In this document: in pieces, positions 1 to 12,380 of the stretch
Layout: every line of letters begins with the position of its first letter
Position numbering within the stretch: position 1 is the stretch's first letter
NCBI GenBank assembly: GCA_026874595.1
Contig: CM049316.1
Coordinates: forward strand, 59,901,676 to 59,965,675
Direction: 5' to 3'
DNA from: Sipunculus nudus
Lineage: Eukaryota > Annelida > Sipuncula > Golfingiida > Sipunculidae
Length of the DNA stretch: 64,000 nucleotides
Made by a program: the position numbers and the translations under genes
Notes under the pieces: generated by a model
The model's database searches: none
What the model was told of the DNA's origin: nothing
Seen by the model: only the letters and a program-made list of their open reading frames with translations

Positions 1-540
1 CAAGTCCCAGATAAAAACCATTACTGTAGGTTGCAAAAGTTCAAACCTATCGATTCACATCTAAAATATTCTGTGTCCGTGTATGACTTGTACACCGCGG
101 TAGCGACACATAATCACAAGTAAACAAATTTAACAGGAACAAATTGGACATGAATCTATTAGACTGTCTTGAAGTTTACAGTGATTTTATCCTACACTGT
201 AGTGCCCCGGCTTGGGCCCTGACAACATTTATTAAAGGTGAATGCATACAGCCCTTTATGTGCCACTATAATTTAACTTATATTATAGACCAATATTATA
301 GAACATATTTAATGTTGATTCTAGTTGTACACCATACGGCAGTGTAATGGCTTTTAAAAATAATTCTTTCTTGGTTTCTACAAAGAAATATATAATAAGG
401 CCATTGAGAGTCATCTCTCTCATCACGTCATATCCATTGCGAAAGATCTTAAGAGTGTAAACAGAAGGGACAGATGGCCAAAAAATTCTTTACCTAGAAC
501 AATCGAATAACAGTTTGTTATAATTAATAAGGAAACTCAC

Positions 541-3409
541 GCTCCACTTTTGGCGATGCAGTGTGCCGCTGTGACCATCCATTGAGGGTGAACTATCGAC
601 CCCCCGCAGTGATGTCTCCAGTCTCCCCAACCAAAGTAGTCCAGCTGAAGAGAAACCATCCAGGGCCAAGAATGGGGCGCGGCTTCCACCCCACCCACGA
701 TGTACGAATCCGCTGGGCGCCGCCCACAGCCTGAAAACGTTGTTCTAATTTACTAATTAGCAACTATTTATCTACCCTTTATTGGCAATATATTTTTCAG
801 TTATTACTTAATGATAAGAATAATTTTGAGTCATAGCTAAAATGCATTGATATCAGTTACAACACGCGATGCTATGACTCTGCGTGAAAACTTTTCAAGT
901 TGGAAAGAAATATATGGTTTCTACCTTTATCATATCATGTATATTCAGTACCATCTATAGAGGGATTATCCTCCTTTTATGTCATAAGGATATCATTTTC
1001 ATCCATAGGAATTACTAAATTGTTTAAGAAGAAGTCTTAATGATCAAATTCTTAAAAAGAAGTTCCTAATTTATGGATACTTTGGGAAATGTCGAGGGAA
1101 GTGTAACCAGAGGGCGACTCTCGGTTACATTTGCCTGTGGCAACCCGGGACTCCTATGTTTATCAGTTAATTAACAGGAATGAAAGGTTCCCTGACTAAG
1201 CTCACAATATACCGTCACACGCCTAAAGGGGCCCAATCACCTATCTGAGCTTTAAATTATTAACTAAGGGTAATCCCTTGGAGCTTTTATAAAAATAGGC
1301 CAGAAATCGTGATATCACCGCACATAGGTTGCTTGTTTTGTTTGTATCAACGTGTTTATAATATGTGGGACCCGCCAAAATAATCAAAACAAATTTAACC
1401 AGGGCATCAGACGGCAAGTCCGATAAGCAAGAGCTTAGCAAATTTTCAAAAAGTGACCTTTTTACTTCCGCATATATGCAACCTACCACCTTAGGTTACA
1501 TGTTTTTCCACGTTTGTCAACATTGCTGTTTACAAACATGTTGTTGATAAACAAGTTCATACATCCTTCATGAAGGCGTTATAAGAACTTTTCACATCCA
1601 AAATTACCGTTAGATCATTACGATATACACAGATGAAGCCAGAAATCACAAATTATTTTTCAAGAGGTAGGTAAATGGGCACCTTTAAGAGTTCAAAAAA
1701 GCAAATAAAACGAAACTGACATAATTATAAGTAATTACAATTATATGTTAACGGTTTTCACCATTTACATTTACAATTAAGTATACATATATAAAACACT
1801 CACAAATGTTTATAGACTATTGTTTGGCCTTATTAGAATCCATTTTATCCCTCTATATACACTTTTTTTTTTGCTATGAAGATTTTTATGAGTTATATTT
1901 CAAGGGAAAACATAGTGATGTAGGGTTGAAGATTAAAGGGCCTAATTCTTACGCCTTATTAAAGGAACATAATTATTTAAAATATGAGAAATCAGTCAAC
2001 ATTTGGCAAAGGATCAGACAAACTTGGTGAAGACAAGGTTATTGTAACATGCAAAAACAGCCGCAACTGACAGCTGCTGATTGGATGATGTCATGTAAAC
2101 ACTCTAAAAAGTAGTAAAGTAAACGGAGCCTATACGTCACAAGCTTGCCTTCACAACACAAATATCTCTTTCGTTCGGCTGTTACAAAAGTTTATAACCG
2201 TAAAAATCTGGAATCCTCTGCATGGCCTGTGAACAACAGCATCGACTAATGATCAAATTAACAGACTTAACCCGACCACATTGGATACGTTGATATCAGG
2301 ATGTCATGATTGTTGTGTAATATTAACTAAAACCTGATAATTTGATTATCCTGAAGAAAACAAAAGTCTATAAGCCGCAACAAATTAACTTTTTACAGCT
2401 TGTATATTACAATAAAACTGACTTGAATTGTAACTTCTCTTTAACCTATGTACTTATCCGACTGACTGGCATGTCAAATTCATTCCCGAGCGTGTGATTT
2501 TGACCTTGAAAGGAAAGGGGCAGTCAGATGTCCATTCGCCAGTAAATACATCTAAATCCACAGCTTCGTTTCTTATTTAAAATGAAATGCTCTAAGTTCC
2601 TTAGACGATCAAAACCCCAGGGCCATCAGCTCACTATATAGGGTCACACCTGAGTATATTCTCTTAATTCTTGATGTTAAAACTAAAAGTGCACTTCAAA
2701 TTTGCTCAAAAAAATGTCATCCAGCCATAAAAATTAATTTTAAGTAACGTAAATAAAATAAAGCAATGGTATCACCAAGTGTATATTGAAGTATCAACGG
2801 TGACACATGGCGAAATGATGATCCTTCCAACTGAAAAAAAAATATTCCCGTAAATATTAAATGGAGGTCAACAATTGTTGTTTTTTTTACAGCAGGACAC
2901 TCTTCTTAACCATCGTGGTTACAGTTTTCTCCCGTATATCTTTTTATATAAGCAGTAACTGTCACAAAACGGAGGGTAAGTTTTATGTATTTTTGTTCGT
3001 ATTGGCATACGTTTGGAGGAAATAAAACAAAACCAATTCAAAACATCATACCTTCAAATGGAGTCGGCGTGGGTCCTGGTGTCGTGGTGGGTCCTGTATA
3101 TGGTGGTGTGGTCGGTGGCGGGGTCGGGGGGTCGGTAGGGCCCGGTGACGGGGGTAGGGTGAAGTCATTAGGCAGACAGCAGTCACGAAATGTCGGCGAG
3201 CAAGGTAATTGGTAGTCCCATGTCCCGTTACAGGAATCAAACGCCCCACTCCCGCACCAACCGCCAAGATCACAACACAGGCTCGTATCCTCGCAGCCTG
3301 GCAACTGACACAGCACTATGGTAAAACATTATAACAATTAGAGTAGTGTAGCCTAATTTATCGTTATATATATAGGTCGGTGCTTAATATATATACAGAC
3401 CTGTATCGC

Positions 3410-3469
<60 letters not shown>

Positions 3470-5224
3470 TAGACTGATACATATTTTAACTTCAAATGGA
3501 GTACAGGGGCGGATCCAAGATTTAGAAAAAGGAGGAGCCTAACCCAGGAGGACTAATGAAAAAAATAATAAAAGGTCCCAAGGTCCGAAAAGGGGGGTCC
3601 AGGCCGCTGATATTGGTCTTAAACTGTTAAATGAAACGGTGGCTAAAAAAAGGGGTGGGGTCCGGACCACCGGACCCCCTGCATGGACCCTCCCCCTGGA
3701 TCAGCTTCTGGAGTAAACCGTGGAGGTGGAATGATTCGTGGTGAATTGACGCAAGTGAACCGATACGATTACCGGCAAGGGCCAATGTGATTATCGAATT
3801 CTCTTACAAAAATCGATATGCTTATCGATGGCGCTGACAAGAATCAATATGATTATTGATGACGCTGACAAGAATCGATATGATTATCGATGGCGCTGAT
3901 AAGAAACGATATGATTATCGATGGTGCTGACAAGAATCGATATGCTTATTGATGGCGCTGACAAGAATCGATATGCTTAATGATGGCGCTGACAAGAATC
4001 AATATGATTATCGATGGCGCTGACAAGAATCGAAATGCTTATCGACGGCGCTGACAAGAATCGATATGCTTATCAATCTCTGACAAGAATCGATATGATT
4101 ATCGATGGCGCTGACAATAATCAATGTTAAAATATATTTCGACTTGATCATATTTCAAGATAAATAAAGTGCATTCTTGAAATACGTTGTTCTTCTGTTA
4201 CTGCTTAACCAAAGCCTCCCTTCTGTTAGAAACGAGAATCTTTTATAAATATACAGAATCTCTGATTATTAAAATCGATATATTATCGGTCCCGTTTATC
4301 TGATACCGTATTTGTCATCTGATATATATTGATTTAAGCGAGCTTTTCAAATAAACGGGGTGTTAATCTTGAAACTTGTAGCTGTGCTTATATGATACTA
4401 TGAATTGCTATATCAGATGCCTTGTTTCTGAGTTATTCAGAGCGTTCTCAGTCATCTATTTTTGGAATTTTTCTTTTTATAATGTATAATGCACAATTGA
4501 TAATCTTGTGTGGATAATCGGTATTAACATCGCTAACGAAACATCCGTTCACTTATTCCGAGACAAAAATCTATATTGTCATGTCTCTTATATAAATATC
4601 CAAGTTAATATGATTTTCATATGTGCTGATTAGAACAAGATGCATGAGTTCATAATTATACGTGGACAACCAAATTTGCAGTTATAGAAACATTCGAGAT
4701 GGCTTTATTTTCCCTTTCTATCGGCTTACAAATCACCATGATGTAATAAAAGAGCGACAAATGTTCGTTTGCATTTATTGTCATATTTTATCAAGGGAAT
4801 TTAATTGTTGTACGCATACGTTAATAAATAATTATTAGGTGGTCTCACAAATCGGATGTTCGTCAATCGACTTACATTATTGTACATGGAATAAGAAATA
4901 AAATTATTATCGGCTTCGAAAATATGTATGGCATATAAGCTACCGTGTTCCCAAATATTCATAACAGATTTTATTTTCAGGCATGTGTGACATTTGAAAA
5001 TTAAACTACTTGAATGAAATTTTACAGTGCCTTTATTTTGTATTTAGTTTTTAAATGTAAAAGTAAAATCAAGGATTTTATTTCATTTAGATAAATGAGT
5101 TTTTGTGTCAATTGAATCTTCATTCAATATGCAGGGAGGAATTATGGTCCTTGAATGTAAATAAATCTCAATTACCTGAAGCTGCGCCTAGAGCTAGCAT
5201 TAATAGCGCCCGCCAATGGTCCAT
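541..5224 (-). CDS. Secreted chymotrypsin-like serine protease, 5' part (3 exons; continues beyond base 1)
   Basis: I assembled three minus-strand exons: 5224-5176, 3315-3052 and 730-541. All junctions are GT-AG and both introns are phase 1, so the frame runs through. Exon 1 is a signal peptide ([16 protein letters not shown]). Exon 2 (residues 17-104) starts with about 50 residues holding nine cysteines, including two CC pairs, followed by a Pro/Thr-rich linker of about 36 residues. Exon 3 opens the protease domain: Cys106 (probably the chain-linking Cys of chymotrypsin-type zymogens), activation site SY/IVGG at 113-118, and TAAHC with catalytic His161. The Asp and Ser exons are not visible in 1-540 and must lie to the left. 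The S1A peptidase call is secure; substrate is unknown. The cysteine module is not one I recognise. Tyr rather than Arg at P1 suggests activation by a chymotrypsin-like enzyme (inference). Confidence 0.85.
1223..1688 (+). mobile_element. MITE family with TTAA target sites, copy 1
   Basis: The left end reads AGGGGCCCAATCACCTA and the right end is its inverse with few changes (TAGGT..ATGGGCACCT). TTAA follows on the right; CTAA, a decayed TTAA, stands on the left. The interior matches 20717-21159 over nearly its whole length, for example the stretch around 'TTATAATATGTGGG'. No coding capacity. TTAA duplications are typical of piggyBac-type transposition, so a non-autonomous piggyBac-like element is my inference. 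Confidence 0.7.
1937..2150 (+). repeat. Dispersed repeat E, copy 1
   Basis: Shares AATATGAGAAATCAGTC, CATGCAAAAACA and CATGTAAACACTCTAAAAA in the same order with the reverse complement of 52440-52690. The two copies are diverged and neither carries a convincing ORF. Confidence 0.6.
3413..3467. repeat. (TA)n microsatellite
   Basis: Uninterrupted TA dinucleotides over about 55 bp. Confidence 0.95.
3506..3711 (+). mobile_element. GGATCC-ended MITE-like repeat, copy 1
   Basis: About 206 bp with imperfect inverted ends (GGGGCGGATCC at left, CCTGGATCAGCTTCT at right) and G-rich interior blocks such as GGGGGGTCCAG. Matches 19013-19213 along its length, including 'AACCCAGGAGGACTAATGAAAA'-type sequence. 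Confidence 0.65.
3800..4125 (+). repeat. 31-bp minisatellite of small palindromes, about 10 units
   Basis: The period is 31 bp. The typical unit is GACAAG, then ATCGATATGATTATCGAT, then GGCGCT. The 18-base core is a hairpin with 7-bp arms (ATCGATA/TATCGAT) around TGAT, and substitutions between units often change one arm. One unit near 4070 is shortened by 2 bp. Confidence 0.9.
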
Positions 5225-7726
5225 CGTTGTGTGTCGCACGTGGCCAGTCAATGGTCAAGAAATGTTACGAGTTCGGTCGTATACGCCACACGCGAATGAT
5301 AGCACTAACTATCGTATTATCTTATCATAAAGCTGTCATTTCTCTGGACAGCAAGTCGGTGGATGTCTTGAAATTAGTTTTTTTATTAATGTGAAGGAGG
5401 AATTTCGCCCAAGAATACACAATGTGCCTGCAGGCCCCTAAATTATATTATTATAATTATAAGAATATTACTGTTATAATAATGATATGCATTATTGGCA
5501 TATTATCATTATTGTAATAATAATTATTATTTTAATCGTTGATTGCGATAACCACAACTGCGAATCGGAAATAAGTGCCCTTGGACGAGACAAATAAACG
5601 TCTGCCATATATGTTCGAATCGAATGAACCACCAGTCCGGGTTATGTCTAGTGAAAATCTGATAAAAAAATCAGTGAATCTAATTGAATCCTCGACCTTA
5701 GTGAAGAGGTTGTATTTTACTTTTAAACTGTAGATCTTAATAATAATTTTGATCTGTCTCATTTGATGTGATACACATGAAACATTTGGTGTCTTTCGTC
5801 GGTAACAAGTGTCGCTAGCATGCGTGGGAAAGGTTTAATGGGACCATTTCACGGAATATTGCCATGACTAGCATATTACACGTTCTTGCGTATTTCAGAT
5901 AGTTCCTGACAGACTAAATCTCACACTTCTCAGGACTGATGGGAACATATACGAAATGAACCAAATCAGGACACACTGTAAACATGGTTCCCCGATAGAT
6001 CTGGGCAATATTTTAATGTTTATATAAGACCTCGCTTAGACGACCACCTCGAAGGTACGATCATTTTATCGAGGTCCAGTTGTCGGTACGCTCCCGAGGC
6101 AGCGGAAATCTTGCGCTTCTAAAGAAGCTATTGATTTTCCCGCTGCCTGCTTTGACCGTTTATGATGCACTTAAACACCAGGTGGTGCACATGGGCCTGT
6201 CTGCTGAAAAACTGCTGATGTGACTAGCAGCCAACCAAATGTAAGTCAACAAACACTCGACAGGTATTAGGCTCCGCCAAGAAACCACGTGTGGAGCAAT
6301 TCTCTCTGAGCCTGTGGCCTGTTCAAACGGTGGCCAGGGCGATGAGCTGTCACTCAAAACGAAATGAACAACATTGGCTTCGTGAATTCCTCGCTTGGCT
6401 GGTAAAACGTTTTGTCCTATAGCACAGGGTCTCATCTGATTGGACCAAAATGCAGTGCTCCCCTATATAGTGTAGAGACTCAGGATACAAGGTCTTATAA
6501 CAAAAAAGCGCTTACGATGTAGGTAGTTGGCCTATGGATAAAGCGCTGTGTAAAGAGGGTAGTTGTTGGTCGTAATTTCGAGTTTTCACTGTATTATACG
6601 TCAGTTTGCTTACCTTATTTAATCGGTGTCCCAATGAGGCAACCTTTCCCATGCACTAAGTTTAAGTCAGCGCGAGTCACTCCCATATACAAAGGTCGAG
6701 GATCCAAAGAATATCTATATTATAATTTACGGTGGAAGTTGAGGAATCTAAGCCTAGTCTAAAAAACCCTTACGGTTGAGACAGTAGTTTTATCCAAAGT
6801 AGTAATACAAGCCTCGTTAGGCGAGGTTTAACGGTGTTAGCATTTAATAAATGCTAATTGACGAGAAAGATTAACGAATGATTCCATAAAATTATTATTA
6901 TGAGGTAACACCGGATTTATGATTTAAAATAAAAGCTTATATTAAAACTAGGAGAGAAGAAAATATATTGTATGTCAGAGATGCACTGGCCAATGATGAA
7001 CTTTTCCTTCCCAGGAAAATGATATCAGGATAAAAAGATATCAGAATACTTATATGTTAAATAAGTCGTTAAAAGGTTTTTCTTTGTTTCCAAAACAACA
7101 ATTTAGAAGGAAATCGATTTCTATAGAACACATTTAGAACAGGTTTGGTAAACAAAATATCAACAAATATATATATATATAAATAAAATGTAAATTCGTT
7201 TATAATGAAATTAATAGGCATAAATTTGTCTACTCCAAAACATCAAATCATTATGTAGGAGAAAAAAATAAAAAGGAATCAATACCCGGGACAAAAGTCT
7301 ATCAATTTAAAATAAAATACAAATCAATGAGAAAAAAAAACTATCAGACATCAACTTAAAATTATTACACGGCAACAACAATAGGTACCAAATATCAAAA
7401 TAATAATCGAATATCTTCTCTCTTTGTGAACTGTGCAGTGAAAGAAAATGCAGCATATATACGCTTTATATCCGTAAACTAGTGAATGAAACATGGTAAA
7501 ATGCTATGAAAATACTTCAAATCGAAATAAGTGCTTGGGAATCACTTCTAATTTGTCATAAACAGACACTGTGTGGTAAAACAAACTAAAACTGGACCCC
7601 GGGACCTTGCTGGCCGCAGACTGCTGGTCTCACTGTAAACTGGATGTATGCTGTATGAGTGTATAAACCAAGGTTAAATATTTTGGAGTTGTGCTTACAC
7701 ATCATTTGGCATAGTCACATCACAGG
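5225..7726. other. 5' flank of the protease gene; no gene seen
   Basis: AT-rich sequence. It contains small foldbacks (AT-rich one at 5478-5516, a 52-nt stem-loop at 6098-6149, and hairpins at 6815-6860). The 91-codon minus-strand reading frame at 6435-6160 resembles nothing I know. Confidence 0.4.
6098..6149. other. 52-nt imperfect stem-loop
   Basis: Three stacked paired segments: AGGCAGCGG/CCGCTGCCT (9 bp), AAATC/GATTT (5 bp) and GCTTCT/AGAAGC (6 bp), separated by small bulges, with a 2-nt apical loop. Pairing ends sharply at both sides. It is too short for a typical animal pre-miRNA. Confidence 0.4.
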
Positions 7727-8935
7727 TTTTAGCTCTGAAGGTCATCTGAGCTAAAGTGGTTGGTCTTTGTCCGTCCGTCTGTCTGTCCGTTAACCAGGCA
7801 CAAATCGTAACCGCTTGACCTGGGATCTTTAAACTTGACATCCAGAGAGGTCTATAAAAAATCCCTAGAAATCTGAAATTAGGTCTCTGTTACCCATTTT
7901 TTTACATATTTGCATATTCATCACTGAGTGTTTCATCAGTTTCTGCAGACTGGTGACGCCACCTGTTTATTTTTCTAATTTTTACGCATTTTTCTTTATT
8001 TTAAGACCTGCAAAGATTTGGACGCTCGTTTAAAGGGCACAAATCGTAACCATTGGACCTGGAATCTTCTATCTTTACATTCAGGGAGGTCCATGAAAAA
8101 TCTACTTGGAAACTTGAAATTAGGTAGCTATTATCCATATCCTCTGATCTATGAGGCTCAGAAGCAACCCCAAGAATAATTTATAAATAATTATTTGATA
8201 CAATAGCTCCAGTATCTGGACAACTAATGCATTGATCACCATGATTCTTTGCATGCACATTCATCTTTGAGTGTTTCATCAGTTCCTGCAGACTGGTGGC
8301 ACCAGGATTTTTATTTTTTATTTTTATGCGTTTTTTCTCTATTTTGAGACCTTCAAAGATGCAGTCATCCGTTAACAGGGCATAGATCGCGACCATTGGA
8401 CCTGGAATCTTCTAACTTGATATCAAGGGAAAATTCTCTTGGAAACCGAAAATTAGGTCTCTTGCTACCCATATCCTCCGAGCTATTGGACTCAGAAGTA
8501 CCTACCAGAATAGTTAAAAATTTTATACAAAAGCTCCAGTATCCGAACAACTAATGTATTGGTCCCCATAATTCTTTGCATGCATATTCATCATGGAGTG
8601 TTTCATCTGTTCCTAATGATTGGTGGCACCACCTGGATTTTCTTTTTCAAATTCATATGCATTTTCTTAAACTTTTTTGAGACCTTCAAAGTTGCAGTCA
8701 TCCGTTAACAGAGCACAAATCGTTACCATTGCACCTAGAATCTTCTAACTTGACATCCAGGAAGGTCCATGAAAAATCTCCTTAGAAATTTAACTTTGGT
8801 CTCTGTTACCCATATCCTTTGAGCCACGCTTCGGTTGATTTTTCGAAACCACCTACAAAATATGGCTTTCAGATGATAAATTTCCTTTTGTGAACGTCTT
8901 TCTAGACGGCTGAGCGTCATGACCCCTGGGTCACT
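7727..8935 (-). mobile_element. Satellite-bearing dispersed element family A, copy 1
   Basis: In minus orientation the element begins near 8935 with a decayed palindrome (TGACCC..GGGTCA), then a CGCTCAGC-type motif. It contains about three ~340-bp monomers and ends with the foldback TAGCTC..GAGCTA at 7727-7755. Monomers carry the GGTGGCACCACC-like core at about 7951, 8294 and 8621. A GTCCGTCCGTTAAC-type junction stands at 7770-7795. Confidence 0.65.
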
Positions 8936-8982
8936 TTTTATCGGTACAAAGGAAGTGAAATTAGAATCGAATTTATAATTTT

Positions 8983-9014
8983 TGTTATTATTGTTATTAT
9001 TATTATTATTATTA
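8983..9014. repeat. (TTA)n microsatellite
   Basis: Trinucleotide TTA/TTG run ending in about eight clean units. Confidence 0.9.
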
Positions 9015-9433
9015 TGGAAGTGCTTATTTCCACTCCCCCTAAGAGTTACCAATCCCCATGTTAGCTGGAACAAATAAATGTTTGTTAGATCAGATATTCA
9101 TTTTACTTTAGGATAACATTGACGAATATATATATAAAATAACAAATGAATGTTATTTGGCTTACCTTTGATATGCATATCTGTCTAATCAGTAGAGTGA
9201 CAATGGTCTTAAAGTACACTTTGTTAAATTTATAGATTTAATTTTTCGTGTGATCAAAATTCTAGTAATTTTCGCCTATTTTGACACCACAGTAACATCA
9301 CTGAAAATGTTTCAGATGAAATCAGTGGTATGGTAAAATACTGAAACAACCTACCAGGGTACAGGGTAACCTTAATTTAATCATTAAGGCAAGTACACCC
9401 GTAATTATCTAAATAAACAATACAACATCTAAA

Positions 9434-9452
9434 TTTCTCTCATTCTCTCTCT

Positions 9453-9496
<44 letters not shown>

Positions 9497-9730
9497 TTGT
9501 TAATAAGAAATGAATTATACAATATTACACTACTTACATATAAATTTATCGGACAAAATAATTTTATTAAGTGAGACAAGTCTGGGATCCATTATAATTA
9601 ATTTAACTCTCTTTCCGTCTTTCTCTCCTTCATTATATCTCTCATTCTATCTCTCATTCTCTATCTTTCTCATTCGTTCATTCATTCATTCATTCATTCA
9701 TTCATTCATTCATTCTTTCTTTCTTTCTCT
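9434..9730. repeat. (CT)n and (CATT)n microsatellites inside a ~200-bp tandem duplication
   Basis: A CT run at 9455-9492 and a CATT run at 9671-9714. Similar single-copy sequence (TTATCGGACAAAATAA, then GAGACAAGTCTGGGAT) follows each microsatellite, at about 9547 and 9749, so the whole block looks like a decayed tandem duplication. Confidence 0.8.
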
Positions 9731-11289
9731 CTCGTCATATACATCGTTATCGGACAAAATAAAATTATTAAATGAGACAAGTCTGGGATTCATGAAAATT
9801 AAACTCATTTATTAATTAATAAATTAGTTAATTCATACATGATCAAGGGTGCATTAATGTTTGTATTACACTTAAAGAGAAACCAGTTTTTTGTCCGTCC
9901 GTCAACATGTGTCATGAATGATGCAAAAACATTCGCTCGGGGTAACTAAATAAAAACCTGCAAGAATGAATATAAAGCTGACCCAAAAACGTAAGATTAA
10001 TAATAATTTAATAAAAGCAGTGTTTTAACTAAGGCCGGGATGGCCTCACACGTACAAGGTCACTTGGAGCGTCGCGGTTCAGTGATCGCAAACATGCGGT
10101 AATCCGTTGGCCAAATTCAGGACACCAGCCTCGACAACGTTGTCGCGATCTGGTCAAAAATGCTTCAAAAACCGGTAGCTCCTGTATTTAAATGTTCCTT
10201 GATTTCTTCCTTCATATTTTTTTTGTCCATGACCGTTGCATATATGAACCGTGCAGGGTCATTTTCGACTGTCAACGCTCACACACGGATATCTGGGCAC
10301 GCGGATATTTGGTGAGCAGATATTTGGGAAGCGGATAACTGCATGGGAAGCAGATAGCCGGGCCTGAATCATGTACATGTTCTAGTTATTTGACTTACCG
10401 GTAGATGTCACCAATGTGAGAGGGCAGCGCACTTATGACCTGGTTTTGATAAATTCAGGCCACAGTTCGATTGCAGTGATACAGCAAATTTACGGCTTTG
10501 TTAAATCGATCCGGTCACAGAAAGCTTCACTAGGGCGTTTTCAGCGCACACGACAGGTAGCACGAAACGGGTAGGTGACAATTTTCTCCATGGGTTTTGG
10601 CTACGTGTCTAATGACTGGTAAACTCAAAACTTACTTACAAAGATGGTTAATCTTGGACTTGGGTGATTCAAAGCATATATAATATAGTATATGTCATTT
10701 ATGTGCATTGCCTTTTAAATTTGCCAACACGACATCAGTGCATATCGTGTATATTTTAGCTCAAATGCGATGCACTGGAGCTGGACAGCATACAATCGTT
10801 TATTCTCTCGTGCAGAAACTAGCCTTTAACATTAACTGATTAACTCGTGATGCTTGATTTGCAAAATAATTAAGCCTGCAACATGCACAGTGGAGCAAAC
10901 AAAAGTTTGTTTCTGTAGACAGTAGGGGGCACCACCTATTCCATTCATCAGCTAGATTATTAGCCCATTGTTGGTTACTCAGAACAGATGATTAATTGAT
11001 TTTCTTTATTGCCTCAAATGGGGCAAAGTGAACAGCCAAGTTAACAGCGTAGAGAGACCTCCCCCTCCCCCCAATCCACTGCATGGGTATAAATATGTTG
11101 CATATACTGGCTTTTAACTGTGTGAGAAATCTTTGAAGAAAAAAAGGAGCCACTATAGAACGCGGGCTTCGCTTCCATTGAGGAACATATAAATAAAATT
11201 GTCTCCTCTCATTCCCTATTTTAACTCCTACTTTTCCCTGTAGATGTCCCTACACTCAACTCTTCTAACATAATCAATTACTAAGCATC

Positions 11290-11372
11290 AGAAGTCGCCT
11301 GAATCGGGAATCAAACCTACGATCTCTAGACTAGGAGCCCTATAAGCTACCAAGTGAGCCGTGAAGACGAGA
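11290..11372 (-). mobile_element. tRNA-derived SINE head
   Basis: On the minus strand the order is a CTCACTTGGTAGC A-box-like segment, an anticodon-arm-like segment, then GGTTTGATTCCCG, a good B box. The rest of the SINE probably runs to about 11150, but its end is unclear. No acceptor-stem pairing supports a functional tRNA. Confidence 0.5.
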
Positions 11373-11473
11373 TACCAGTAGGAGCAAGTTTTGTTCATTT
11401 ATATGTATGATTGAAGAGGCATCTATCGCGAAAATGGGAAACCATTTACTATTTTAACAGGAAAATTAAGCTA

Positions 11474-11545
11474 TAGGTGGGGGCTCCGCCCCCACACCCC
11501 CGTTCAGACGGGGAACCCAGGTTCCCCGGACCCCTCCTCCTCTAA
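11474..11545. repeat. GC-rich foldback block
   Basis: Contains GGGGGCTCCGCCCCC followed by GGGGAACCCAGGTTCCCC, two hairpins side by side in otherwise AT-rich DNA. Probably the end of an unidentified repeat. Confidence 0.4.
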
Positions 11546-12059
11546 TATAATAAACTCCAGCTATGAGCAAAATTAAATACGGGAATTCTGAGGAAAATGA
11601 TATGTATCGGCCTTTTCCAGGAAACAATTTATTATGCGACACCCGTTGTACCGGCGGTAGGCTGAAGCCTGGTTTCTATAGTTCTGCCGAAAAAAAATTT
11701 TAAAAAAAATTAAGCATGGCAACGTGAAAACCCATACCCCCCCCCCCCCTTCCCCTGATTTTTTGTTGCAGCATGCAGCATATAACTATTTAGTTTAGTG
11801 TATATTTCACAAAAAAATTATTTATGTAAATAACTCCGAATTCATGGGTAAAAAGCTGGAAAATTGTTTTTCCCTGACAGCTTGAGTTTCTAGCACTGTC
11901 ACATTTTCATCGAACTCATTGACTATACCAATCATATTTCTGTTTAGGAATCAAGTTTCAATTTCTATTTGAGACAAGAATTACATACAAATATGTCACT
12001 GTGGAGTGAAAATATATTGATTACAGGTATACCAAATGGAAAGGGGTAGAACACATGAC

Positions 12060-12240
12060 TCAAAGCCTTGTAGTGTTACCCAATAACTTATGAAGAATAC
12101 GAAGGTTTTTGATAAAACTCATCAGAAATGTCAATCAATAAGATATCTCATCTATGTTCAATTTCCAGCAAAATCCATGCATATTTAATGAGGTCAGAGG
12201 TCACCAGATATACAAAGGTCATATTATCCATGTTTGCAGT
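12060..12240 (+). repeat. Dispersed repeat B, copy 1
   Basis: The monomer pattern is: GATAAAACTCATC, AATAAGATATCTCA, TTCAATTTCCAGCAAAATCCA, then GAGGTCAGAGGTCAC. The same order recurs at 12840-13250, and on the opposite strand at 49440-49930. Confidence 0.65.
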
Positions 12241-12380
12241 ACTCTTGTTTTTTATGTGTCCTTCAAAAGGGTTCTCTGTGAAAAACGAGACTTGGCTAAT
12301 TTTTGGGCATATTGCCTGTTACAGTATATTAAGGCTTGTTTAAAATTTAATTTGTAAATATTTCATTGTAGATACTAACC

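Larger units (their letters stand above)
731..3051 (-). other. Intron 2 of the serine protease gene
   Basis: The donor is at 3051-3050 (GTATGA) and the acceptor AG at 732-731. The intron carries a TTAA-flanked MITE (1223-1688) and a repeat shared with 52.4-52.7 kb (1937-2150). The remainder is AT-rich with nothing else recognised. Confidence 0.7.
3316..5175 (-). other. Intron 1 of the serine protease gene
   Basis: Donor GTAATT at 5175, acceptor AG at 3317-3316. It holds a TA microsatellite, a GGATCC-ended MITE and the 31-bp minisatellite. From about 4130 to 5175 it is AT-rich sequence with nothing else recognised. Confidence 0.7.
9815..12360. other. Flank upstream of the GST gene
   Basis: No coding exon is convincing here. 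The stretch holds a tRNA-like SINE head (11290-11372), a GC-rich foldback (11474-11545), and the start of dispersed repeat B from about 12060. The GST promoter and first untranslated exon may lie here or further left but could not be placed. Confidence 0.4.

Noticed and set aside
1-540. Search for the next exon of the serine protease (catalytic Asp region)
   Set aside because: No minus-strand stretch with protease similarity and splice sites was found; the exon must be outside the window.
2985-3273. Gly/Val-rich plus-strand ORF and a second minus-strand frame
   Set aside because: Shadows of the Thr/Pro linker exon at 3315-3052, which fits splice sites and the protease frame.
6160-6435. 91-codon minus-strand ORF
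   Set aside because: No recognisable motif, no flanking exons and no second copy; could be chance.
12128-12357. Two overlapping ORFs just upstream of the GST start
   Set aside because: They lie in dispersed repeat B, and in a region better read as intron ending at the acceptor 12370-12371.
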